DNA from: an uncultured Gammaproteobacteria bacterium
GTDB lineage: Bacteria > Pseudomonadota > Gammaproteobacteria > CAJQNE01
DNA: 12,802 nucleotides
Assembly (NCBI GenBank): GCA_905479545.1
Contig: CAJQNE010000406.1
Location: 1-12,802, forward strand
Reading direction: 5' to 3'
Shown here: one piece after another, positions 7,993 to 12,802 of the stretch
Layout of the letters: every line of letters begins with the position of its first letter
Position numbering within the stretch: the stretch's first letter is position 1
The notes under the pieces: model-generated
Seen by the model: the letters and a program-made list of their open reading frames with translations, nothing else
Database searches by the model: none
Told to the model about the DNA's origin: nothing
Position numbers and translations under genes: made by a program

Positions 7993-8087
7993 TAGCCTTA
8001 ATGGTTGGGGTCCTAGCCGCAATAAATATTGGTTTGACCGAGAGTAATCCAGACAGCTCTGTTAACAAAGCCAACATTAGTAGCTAA
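7983..8087 (+). CDS. Possible 34-aa single-helix membrane peptide or frameshifted C-terminus
   Basis: An ATG inside the last codons of the preceding gene opens a 34-codon frame in the -1 register, overlapping it by 10 nt. The product has a hydrophobic helix (LVIALMVGVLAAINIGL) followed by a polar tail ending NISS. The same frame is open back to 7944, so a one-base shift in the A-run at 7945-7949 or nearby would fuse it to the 193-aa protein as a fifth membrane helix. Separate translation by coupling, a genuine frameshift mutation and chance are all possible. Confidence 0.3.
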   Translation: MLVIALMVGVLAAINIGLTESNPDSSVNKANISS

Positions 8088-8138
8088 AAATCGTGAAGAG
8101 AAGGGAGTTGCGCATTTTAGCGGAAAAACCTAGCAATC

Positions 8139-8207
8139 GAATGTGATTGATGTTTTTTACACTATGGCCTTCGGCACTTCGTTCCAAAAACTCGCTACGC
8201 TCGGCCC
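8139..8207 (+). repeat. 70-bp repeat, copy A (attC-like block upstream of the TA pair)
   Basis: Related to copy B at 8835-8905. The last 34 bp (8174-8207) match copy B at 30 of 34 positions, and the first 20 bp match at 16 of 20. The middle is diverged and differs by a 2-bp length change. Copy A is followed by 24 bp containing the arms CTATGG/CCATAG before GTTAGAG at 8232, whereas copy B runs straight into its GTTAGGC. The two copies flank the toxin-antitoxin pair in direct orientation. Confidence 0.8.
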
Positions 8208-8267
8208 TATGGACTATAACTGGACCATAGCGTTAGAGGCCAAAGATAGTCATTCTGGTATATCGAG

Positions 8268-8273
8268 TATAAT
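8268..8273 (+). promoter_or_regulatory. Consensus -10 box of the toxin-antitoxin operon
   Basis: A perfect TATAAT lies 24 bp before the antitoxin ATG. The -35 region is poor: no TTGACA-like hexamer occurs at 16-18 bp. TATA-tcgag-TATA (8261-8271 region) forms a short dyad over the box, which could serve autoregulation by the antitoxin; that is inference. Confidence 0.5.
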
Positions 8274-8297
8274 GGTCGAAAATCCTTGGAGTTTGTT

Positions 8298-8525
8298 ATG
8301 TCTATATCGTTGGCAGAAGTTGAGCAACAAGCGAAACAGCTTGATGCCAGTGAGCAGGCGCAGCTAGCGGAATCATTGTTAGCTGCGCTCAGTCCCTCCA
8401 TTTCTGAGGTCGAAGCGGCCTGGGCTGAGGAAATCGAGTCACGCGTAATGGCTTTCGATAGTGGGGAAATGACGGCAGTATCAGCCGAGCAGGTATTTGC
8501 TGAGGCAAGAAATCTATCTCATTAA
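8298..8525 (+). CDS. Antitoxin of a type II addiction module
   Basis: A 75-aa acidic, Ala/Glu-rich helical protein that resembles the short addiction-module component family found beside RelE/ParE toxins: an N-terminal helix with EQAQLAESLLAAL, then a conserved VEAAWAEEIESR segment, and a C-terminal VFAEAR tail. It should neutralise the downstream toxin by binding it and may repress the shared promoter. The ATG at 8298 is chosen because GGAG at 8288-8291 is a good ribosome site 6 nt away; an in-frame TTG at 8286 overlaps that site and is unlikely. The gene overlaps the toxin reading frame by 10 nt. Confidence 0.8.
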   Translation: MSISLAEVEQQAKQLDASEQAQLAESLLAALSPSISEVEAAWAEEIESRVMAFDSGEMTAVSAEQVFAEARNLSH

Positions 8526-8830
8526 AATCGGCTGCATTTGTAGAGGCTGCTCGTCGTGAATTTTTGGCACAAGTCATCTACTACAATAATGAAGTGCCTA
8601 GCCTCGGCATGAAATTTACGGAAGCAGTCGAGGGAGCCGTGGCTTTAGCGGTAGCTTTTCCTCTTGCGGGAAGTCCTGCTTCAAAAAGTACCCGCCGCGT
8701 AATAGTTCAAGGGTTCCCATTTTCAGTAGTCTATCGCCCGTCTAGGAATGGCATTTTGGTTTTTGCGGTTGCCCACCATGCTCGTAAGCCAAGTTATTGG
8801 AGCTCTAGAGTTGCTCCAACTGGCCTCTAA
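8516..8830 (+). CDS. ParE/RelE-family toxin, without a standard start codon
   Basis: Small toxin of the RelE/ParE fold, acting on either ribosome-bound mRNA or DNA gyrase; the sequence does not decide which. The family pattern is complete: FVEAARREF helix, YY, LGMKF, FPLAG, RR, PFSVVYR, AVAHHARKPSYW. The conserved N-terminal strand and helix lie upstream of the only in-frame TTG (8564), so translation should begin near 8516. There the codon is ATC, and no ATG, GTG or TTG occurs between the in-frame stop at 8501-8503 and 8564. GAGG at 8502-8505 is at the right distance for 8516, and an ATC start would overlap the antitoxin end as in most such pairs. It may be weakly expressed, expressed from a rare start, or a start-codon mutant. 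Confidence 0.7.
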   Translation: MSLKSAAFVEAARREFLAQVIYYNNEVPSLGMKFTEAVEGAVALAVAFPLAGSPASKSTRRVIVQGFPFSVVYRPSRNGILVFAVAHHARKPSYWSSRVAPTGL

Positions 8831-8834
8831 CACT

Positions 8835-8905
8835 GATTGTAGTTGATATTTTTTCCTACTCCGGTCGGTCTGCACTTCGTTCTAAAAAATCGCTTCGCTC
8901 GACCC
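8835..8905 (+). repeat. 70-bp repeat, copy B (attC-like block downstream of the TA pair)
   Basis: Direct repeat of the block at 8139-8207. It starts 3 nt after CTCTAAC (8825-8831) and ends against GTTAGGC (8906-8912), giving an 88-bp attC-like site. GGTCG (8863-8867) can pair with CGACC (8900-8904). The unpaired middle carries two TTCG-rich stretches around a run of six A. It lies 20 bp beyond the stop codon of the convergent permease gene. Confidence 0.8.
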
Positions 8906-8931
8906 GTTAGGCTGCTTGTTAATTAAGGCAA

Positions 8932-9693
8932 TCAGTCGTCACCAGGTCGGCGATAAGCGATGAGTAGAGCTGCCAGTAACGCCACCGCCGCCAACGCACA
9001 AACAATCGCCGGACCGGTGGGCCAGTCAAACTGCAGTGACAGTATGATGCCCAACATGTAGCCACCGAGGCCGATAAGCCAGCCGCGCAGCAAGCCTGCA
9101 AAGCCGGGCTTCGTGATGGAGGCTAAGGCGGGCAGGATGAGGCTGGCGAATACCAGATATAAGCCGACTAGTTGCACGGAAGTGGTCACCACAATGGCAA
9201 ACAGCGGATAGAACAACTGCTGTCGCCATTGTTCCAGTCGCCACCACAGCAATAATATAACCGCGAACAAAATAGCAGGTGCCCAGAGTTGGGAAAACTG
9301 CAGCCAGAGAATTTGCCCCGCCAGCAGTGTATTCAGTTGTTCGGCACCATGCGGATTGTTGGCGACAAGGATAAGCACCAGTGAAGCCGCTACCGCATAA
9401 ACAGAGCCAATAATCGCTTCCTGATACTGCGGTAGTTTCTGCTCAGTAATAGCCAGGCCTGCTGCCGCTACCAGCGCGGCTGAAGTTGCGGCTAACTGCA
9501 CTGCAAGTGGCGATTCAAAATGCAGCATGGCGGCGATAACAACACCGACGGCAGCGACCTGGGCGAGCGTTAAATCGATAAATATAATGCCACGTCGTAA
9601 TACTTCGCGACCGAACGCGACGTGGCTAATAACGATTAATATTCCGGCGAATAATGCTGCGCCCCAGATACTGACATCGGTGATGGCTGCCAT
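8932..9693 (-). CDS. Metal ABC transporter permease (ABC-3/ZnuB family)
   Basis: Inner-membrane channel subunit for import of Zn2+ or a similar divalent metal. The 253-aa protein is almost entirely hydrophobic with about eight predicted helices (roughly 7-27, 38-60, 63-82, 92-112, 125-150, 160-190, 197-216, 222-245). FIDLTLAQVAAVG at about 38-50 is the conserved segment of this permease family, and SLILPALAS in the second half is also typical. Its ATG overlaps the TAA of the binding-protein gene (TAATG) and has no ribosome site of its own, so it is translationally coupled. No ATP-binding subunit follows: downstream lie the cassette-like island and the convergent idh gene. Metal specificity is inferred from neighbours. 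Confidence 0.9.
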   Translation of the reverse strand: MAAITDVSIWGAALFAGILIVISHVAFGREVLRRGIIFIDLTLAQVAAVGVVIAAMLHFESPLAVQLAATSAALVAAAGLAITEQKLPQYQEAIIGSVYAVAASLVLILVANNPHGAEQLNTLLAGQILWLQFSQLWAPAILFAVILLLWWRLEQWRQQLFYPLFAIVVTTSVQLVGLYLVFASLILPALASITKPGFAGLLRGWLIGLGGYMLGIILSLQFDWPTGPAIVCALAAVALLAALLIAYRRPGDD

Positions 9694-10598
9694 TATTGAG
9701 TTTTGGCTTGAGCTGCAATGAGCAGAGCAATGGTTTTATCGAACAACTCAAATAAGTCGGCGGCGCCGTGTGAGTCCACTGAGTAGGGTAGTTCGATCGC
9801 GGGCCGGTTCAGCCGTTGAGCAAGCCACTGGGAGGCCTTTTCGGGATCTGATGGTTTTCGAACAATGGCTAACACATCGGTATTTTTCATCGATGAATTA
9901 AGTTCAGCTAAATAGCCCAGGCTAGGCGGAATGCCTGGCTGAGGTTCTAGTGTCCCGACGCTATTTGTGCCTAAAAACTCATTCAGGTAGGCCCACTCAT
10001 TATGGTGGATCACTAAGTTTTTGCCTTGTAGCGGCTGTGCCTGTCGACGCCAGCGCTGCAGTGCCTGCTGCCAACGTTCGGTAAACCGGTCATAGGCTGC
10101 GACATATTGGCTTGAATTATCCGGGTCAATTATTTGTAGGCGTTGCGTGGTAACGCTAGCAATCTGGCTTAGTCGTTCCGGGTCGAGGTGGACGTGGGGG
10201 TTGCCCTCAGCATGGACATCACCCATGGACCGATCCAGCGACTCGGGTATGCCTAATCGCGACACTTGCATAGCGGCCATAAGGTTACCGGGTTGGCCCG
10301 GCTGAACTCCGGGGTTAGCGGCTTGCCTTAGCAGCACCGGAAGCCAGCCAGCTTCGAGCGACGCGCCGGAACAAATAAGCAGATCGGCCTTGCGAAGCTT
10401 GGCGATCAGGCTTGGTCTGGCCTCGATGTGGTGGGGGTCTTGATAAACCGTGGTGGCGGTGAATGTGTTTGCGTCGGGTGCTAGTTCAGCAACCAGTGCG
10501 GCCCATTCTGGTTCGCAGGCAAATACTTTGAGCGCTGCTGCTGGCTGAGACGCCAGCAGCAGCGCCGCAGATACTGTAGTGATTAATAATTTCATCAT
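9693..10598 (-). CDS. Periplasmic metal-binding protein of the ABC transporter (ZnuA-like)
   Basis: Cluster A-I solute-binding protein that captures Zn2+ (or Mn2+) in the periplasm and delivers it to the permease. A signal peptide covers about 1-22 (ends AAA). The metal ligands of the family can be placed: H56 in DPHHIEARPS, H135 in NPHVHLDP, H199 in VIHHNEW and an acidic residue near D275 in SVDSHGAADLF. It lacks the long His/Asp-rich loop of E. coli ZnuA; extra histidines at 57, 129, 137, 198 and 277 lie beside the ligands. AGCGGAA precedes the ATG, and the gene follows the beta-barrel gene by 10 nt, so they share an operon. At 301 aa the length is normal. Zinc is favoured over manganese by the His-rich neighbours, but this is not proved. 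Confidence 0.9.
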   Translation of the reverse strand: MMKLLITTVSAALLLASQPAAALKVFACEPEWAALVAELAPDANTFTATTVYQDPHHIEARPSLIAKLRKADLLICSGASLEAGWLPVLLRQAANPGVQPGQPGNLMAAMQVSRLGIPESLDRSMGDVHAEGNPHVHLDPERLSQIASVTTQRLQIIDPDNSSQYVAAYDRFTERWQQALQRWRRQAQPLQGKNLVIHHNEWAYLNEFLGTNSVGTLEPQPGIPPSLGYLAELNSSMKNTDVLAIVRKPSDPEKASQWLAQRLNRPAIELPYSVDSHGAADLFELFDKTIALLIAAQAKTQ

Positions 10599-10608
10599 AA
10601 TTTTCCGC

Positions 10609-11841
10609 TTAGTAGCGGTGCGCGCCGTGTGAACCGAGGCTCATGATGTATTGCACAAAAACCTGCGTATCGCTGCCTGACTCGCCGGAGCGGTCGCTAT
10701 TCACTTGTAAGCGGAGTCGCGAAAATTCGCTGTTCGAGTAATCCAGCATTGCTGAAACTCTGCTCGGGTTGTGGCCGATGTTTTCATAGCCCGCTTCAGC
10801 CAGAACTTCCTCATCGCTGCCGCTGTTATCAATATTCAGGCGGTCGTAACGCAGACCCACTCGCCACTTCGGCATGAACTGATAAATGCCCTGTACATAG
10901 AAGCCAGTCGCGTCACTGGCTAGTGTGCTTGCCTCTATTCCATCGGGTTCGGCAATGCTGATATCTCCGTCGCGTTCTAACCGGAACAACTCGGCTTGTA
11001 GTTTGAAGTTGCGCGTTCGCGGGTTGCCGTTGAGAGCCCATTTGTAGACGAAATCGAGGCCGTATAGACGTGTGTCGCCACTGAGTTCGGCGTCGCCGCC
11101 TTCTTCCTCTTCTTCGCCGCCGTGACCGTGGCCACCTAGTTCAACAACGCCGTTGTCGGAAAATAGTCCACTCAGGCCCAGCTGCCAGCTGGAACTGCGG
11201 TTTATATCGCCACCGGTGGTAATAAAGGTGGTTACCGCATTTTTACCGGCGAAATCAGAGTTGTCGCTGCGTTCATTACCGCGGAGCCATTCGGCGCCGA
11301 ATTGCAGGTATTGGTCGGTAGGTGCGAGCCATGTGAGCTGCAAACCGGTGTCGATAATTTGCCGACCGAACAGGCCACGATAGAGCAGCGGTGCGTCTAC
11401 GAAATCCCAGGCATGGCCGTGGATATTATTCAGATAGCCGATTTCTGAGAAGAACTTACCGCCCTGAAGAGTAAGACCGTGGGGTAGGGTCAACGTGCGG
11501 AAGAACGCTTCTTCCAGCTCAACTTCCAGTTCGTCACCTTCCTGGTGCATAGCAATGGTCGCTTTGCCGTAGAACCGGTCGTCGATATTACTGTCGAGCA
11601 CTAACTCGGCTTCGCCTAAAGCGAAACCTTCTTCGTTTAATCCGGCTTCGCCGAGTAATGGTAGTCCGCCAATTTCATAATTGTCGGGGTCGTTAGAGTA
11701 TTCGTTAACGCCGCCACTGATAATGAGGCTGACAGCCGGGTTGAGTTGTTGGCTGCCGGCGGGTGCTTGGGCAAATGCGGGAGTGAGGCAGGTGCACAGA
11801 GCAGCACCAATAACGGCATAGGCCGCTTTTGAAGAAAACAT
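10609..11841 (-). CDS. Outer-membrane beta-barrel protein of a metal-uptake operon
   Basis: A 410-aa exported protein. The start at 11841 is chosen because AGGA lies 6 nt upstream and a clean signal peptide follows (about 1-25, ending AFAQA); an ATG at 11883 would put 14 residues before it. The mature part has alternating amphipathic strands and short turns typical of a porin-like barrel, and ends in a strand with QYIMSLG. A loop at about 235-250 has H238 and H240 followed by five Glu (243-247), and the C-terminus is SHGAHRY: both could bind metal. There is no TonB box or plug domain, so this is a channel or porin-like protein rather than a TonB receptor. With the binding protein and permease downstream it is inferred to bring zinc across the outer membrane. 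Confidence 0.75.
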   Translation of the reverse strand: MFSSKAAYAVIGAALCTCLTPAFAQAPAGSQQLNPAVSLIISGGVNEYSNDPDNYEIGGLPLLGEAGLNEEGFALGEAELVLDSNIDDRFYGKATIAMHQEGDELEVELEEAFFRTLTLPHGLTLQGGKFFSEIGYLNNIHGHAWDFVDAPLLYRGLFGRQIIDTGLQLTWLAPTDQYLQFGAEWLRGNERSDNSDFAGKNAVTTFITTGGDINRSSSWQLGLSGLFSDNGVVELGGHGHGGEEEEEGGDAELSGDTRLYGLDFVYKWALNGNPRTRNFKLQAELFRLERDGDISIAEPDGIEASTLASDATGFYVQGIYQFMPKWRVGLRYDRLNIDNSGSDEEVLAEAGYENIGHNPSRVSAMLDYSNSEFSRLRLQVNSDRSGESGSDTQVFVQYIMSLGSHGAHRY

Positions 11842-11939
11842 AATAAATCCTGATATCACTTGCGGCGCGCATTGATGGCGCACAGCAAAAAAGACAATGG
11901 AGCCAGGTTGGCTACAAAGTGAACGGGATTGCGGTGGTA

Positions 11940-12224
11940 TCAGTTAGAGGGTGGGGCTCTGCTGCGATTTGCAGTTGCATGCCAATAGCGGTTAGGTGCC
12001 GATATGTAGCGGTTCGGTACTTCTGCTACTCGGTTAGTCGCCGGAATGACAACAGCGGCGGGCAACGGGCCGAGGTCGTCAGCGCCTAAAGCTATGCAGC
12101 TCAGGCAGTCCGTCTGCAGTGTGCTGGTACCTGCAGCGGCATCTTCACTATGCCCATGCGTCGCCGCGTGCAGCGGCGTAGCCAGCACAAAAACAGCAAA
12201 CAGAAGGCGGTGGATATAGCTCAT
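11940..12224 (-). CDS. Small secreted HxH/CxxC protein (DUF2946-like)
   Basis: A 94-aa protein with a signal peptide (about 1-21) and a short mature part carrying HGH right after the cleavage region and DCLSC further on. The Pro/Arg-rich end (RSRAPPSN) is like that of the DUF2946 family of small exported proteins often found beside metal-uptake genes. The His and Cys pairs suggest metal binding. The ATG at 12224 starts a proper signal peptide; a TTG three codons earlier is less likely. It precedes the barrel gene by 98 bp on the same strand and is probably the first gene of the operon. No ribosome site precedes it, and the best -10 box ends 7 nt before the ATG, so the message may be leaderless. 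Confidence 0.65.
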   Translation of the reverse strand: MSYIHRLLFAVFVLATPLHAATHGHSEDAAAGTSTLQTDCLSCIALGADDLGPLPAAVVIPATNRVAEVPNRYISAPNRYWHATANRSRAPPSN

Positions 12225-12231
12225 GCGGGGC

Positions 12232-12261
12232 AATATATCGCTAGCATGCGGTCGTTGTAAA
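12232..12261 (-). promoter_or_regulatory. Probable promoter of the metal-uptake operon
   Basis: On the minus strand TTTACA (12261-12256) and TATATT (12237-12232) each match the sigma-70 consensus at five of six positions with an 18-bp spacer. The -10 lies within GCgATATATtGC, a near-palindrome that could be an operator. I could not match it to a known Zur box with confidence. Confidence 0.5.
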
Positions 12262-12300
12262 CAGCCGACAGCAAATAGTCGATACTAAAGCTGACGTAAT

Positions 12301-12334
12301 TCAAAAGAAAAGGCCGCTGAAAAAACCAGCGGCC
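12301..12334 (-). terminator. Rho-independent terminator of the PEP-CTERM gene
   Basis: A perfect 8-bp stem GGCCGCTG/CAGCGGCC (12312-12319 and 12327-12334) with a 7-nt loop is followed, reading on the minus strand, by TTTTCTTTT. It lies 31 bp beyond the stop of the PEP-CTERM gene and separates it from the metal operon. Confidence 0.88.
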
Positions 12335-12364
12335 CCGAAGTTCACATTGCGAGCGGTCAGCCCG

Positions 12365-12802
12365 TTAAATGGCTTTTCGTCGCATTAGCAACAAGCCGAA
12401 AGCAAGTGCAAGAATGCTGGCTGGCGCGGGGACGGATGATGCTTCAGCGATGCCGTCGGCAAATACTGAGACATTACGAGTCTCGCCTGAGAAAAGCTGG
12501 AAACTGAACGGCGCGGTAAGTGCCGCAGCCGTACCATCGGTCAAAATGCCGGTTTCGGTATCAGAGCTGAACATCAGGTCAACAAAGGGGCTTGCCGGGT
12601 TTTCACTTGAAATAATCGTAATGTTGGCTTCAGAAAAGGCGTATTGATTTGAGGCATTGTCGACGGTTTCGTTGGCCGTTGTTGTAACGTCATAGGTTAG
12701 TGTGAACTCGACATTATAAAGTGCCTGCGTCGAATTAGGGTTGGTATTGGTTACAACCAGAAAGCTATCCAGAGCTGCGAAAGCTGTAGCCAGTGACGAT
12801 GG
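12365..12802 (-). CDS. PEP-CTERM domain protein, 5' part missing
   Basis: The frame is open from the right edge for 145 codons and ends in TAA. The C-terminus is a sorting signal: SSVPAPAS, then a hydrophobic helix (ILALAFGLLLM) and a basic end (RRKAI). This tripartite tail is the PEP-CTERM type that is recognised and cleaved by exosortase in organisms that make an extracellular polysaccharide; the motif here is VPAP instead of VPEP. The visible upstream part is Thr/Ser/Asn-rich, alternating and beta-like (for example YNVEFTLTYDV), fitting a secreted surface protein. The first ATG within the window (12574) is internal, not the start. No exosortase or other sorted protein is in view, and the function is unknown. 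Confidence 0.8.
   Translation of the reverse strand, partial: PSSLATAFAALDSFLVVTNTNPNSTQALYNVEFTLTYDVTTTANETVDNASNQYAFSEANITIISSENPASPFVDLMFSSDTETGILTDGTAAALTAPFSFQLFSGETRNVSVFADGIAEASSVPAPASILALAFGLLLMRRKAI

Larger units (their letters stand above)
7377..8232 (+). mobile_element. Possible integron-type gene cassette 1 (membrane protein)
   Basis: A GTTAGGT box (7376-7382) begins 21 nt after the idh stop. Its extension GTTAGGTTT is complementary, with one mismatch, to AAACCTAGC at 8126-8134, just before the first copy of a repeated 70-bp block. The next GTTRRR-like core, GTTAGAG, lies at 8232-8238. In integron cassettes the inverse core of the recombination site is complementary to the first bases of its own cassette, which is what is seen here. 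The content is AT-richer than the flanking genes. Against this: the inner L-box pairing expected of a functional attC is not evident, the last base of GTTAGAG is not a pyrimidine, and no integrase is in the window. Confidence 0.35.
8233..8906 (+). mobile_element. Possible integron-type gene cassette 2 (toxin-antitoxin)
   Basis: A 674-bp unit bounded by G^TTAGAG (core 8232-8238) and G^TTAGGC (core 8906-8912). The start GTTAGAGGCCA (8232-8242) is perfectly complementary over 11 bases to TGGCCTCTAAC (8821-8831), at the beginning of the terminal repeat and overlapping the toxin stop codon. That is the relation between a cassette's first bases and the inverse core of its own attC. One small operon with little spare DNA and a toxin-antitoxin cargo are both typical of sedentary cassette arrays. 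The putative attC (8825-8912) shows R''/R' pairing of five bases and a GGTCG/CGACC inner stem, but not a full canonical fold. Confidence 0.42.

Noticed and set aside
8126..8238. A fully canonical attC site
   Set aside because: Outer-core pairing is present (with a wobble), but the inner L boxes next to the cores are not complementary; so the region is reported as attC-like only.
11842..12300. A Zur operator upstream of the barrel or the small secreted protein
   Set aside because: No sequence matching the TTATAATATAA-like core of known Zur sites; the GCgATATATtGC dyad is only suggestive.
1..12802. CRISPR array, tRNA/rRNA genes, insertion sequences or integrase genes
   Set aside because: No regularly spaced repeats, no tRNA-like cloverleaf sequence, and no transposase or integrase motifs in any long frame.

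Overview
The window looks like chromosomal DNA of a free-living, probably marine, gammaproteobacterium. The murI and trmH products resemble their E. coli counterparts closely. The window also carries an eight-helix zinc/manganese-type ABC permease, a PEP-CTERM surface protein and a fatty-acid/amino-acid type acyl-CoA dehydrogenase. No phage genes, transposase, integrase, rRNA, tRNA or CRISPR array was seen. The taxonomic placement is inference from gene content only.

Layout. (1) 1-3508: the tail of an unidentified gene, whose stop codon overlaps the start of a ClsA-like cardiolipin synthase, then a 470-bp gap, a hemerythrin HHE protein, and glutamate racemase (murI) in convergent orientation. 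(2) 3509-5507: trmH, divergent from murI, followed by a long-chain/isovaleryl-like acyl-CoA dehydrogenase. (3) 5606-7354: an unusually long (about 582 aa) isocitrate dehydrogenase of the eukaryote-like homodimeric type. It contains an internal duplication of its clasp/small-domain region and has an Asp-Leu pair where NADP enzymes have Arg-His. (4) 7377-8906: a visibly AT-richer island between two convergent chromosomal genes. It holds a membrane protein of unknown function with a tiny overlapping membrane ORF, and a ParE/RelE-type toxin-antitoxin pair. Two related 70-bp repeats and GTTRRRY-like boundaries make it look like two integron-type gene cassettes without an integrase in view. (5) 8932-12224, minus strand: a probable metal-uptake operon read right to left. 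It encodes a small secreted HxH/CxxC protein, an outer-membrane beta-barrel with a His/Glu-rich loop, a periplasmic metal-binding protein and an ABC-3 permease. No ATPase gene lies beside them. (6) 12301-12802: a strong terminator and the 3' part of a PEP-CTERM protein running off the right edge.

Working together: region 5 is one pathway (surface capture, periplasmic binding and inner-membrane passage of Zn or a similar metal). Regions 1-3 are unrelated housekeeping genes. Region 4 is accessory. The points most worth a second look are the duplicated IDH, whose architecture suggests an active site assembled within one chain, the cassette-like island, and a toxin gene that has no ATG, GTG or TTG at the position where homology demands a start.
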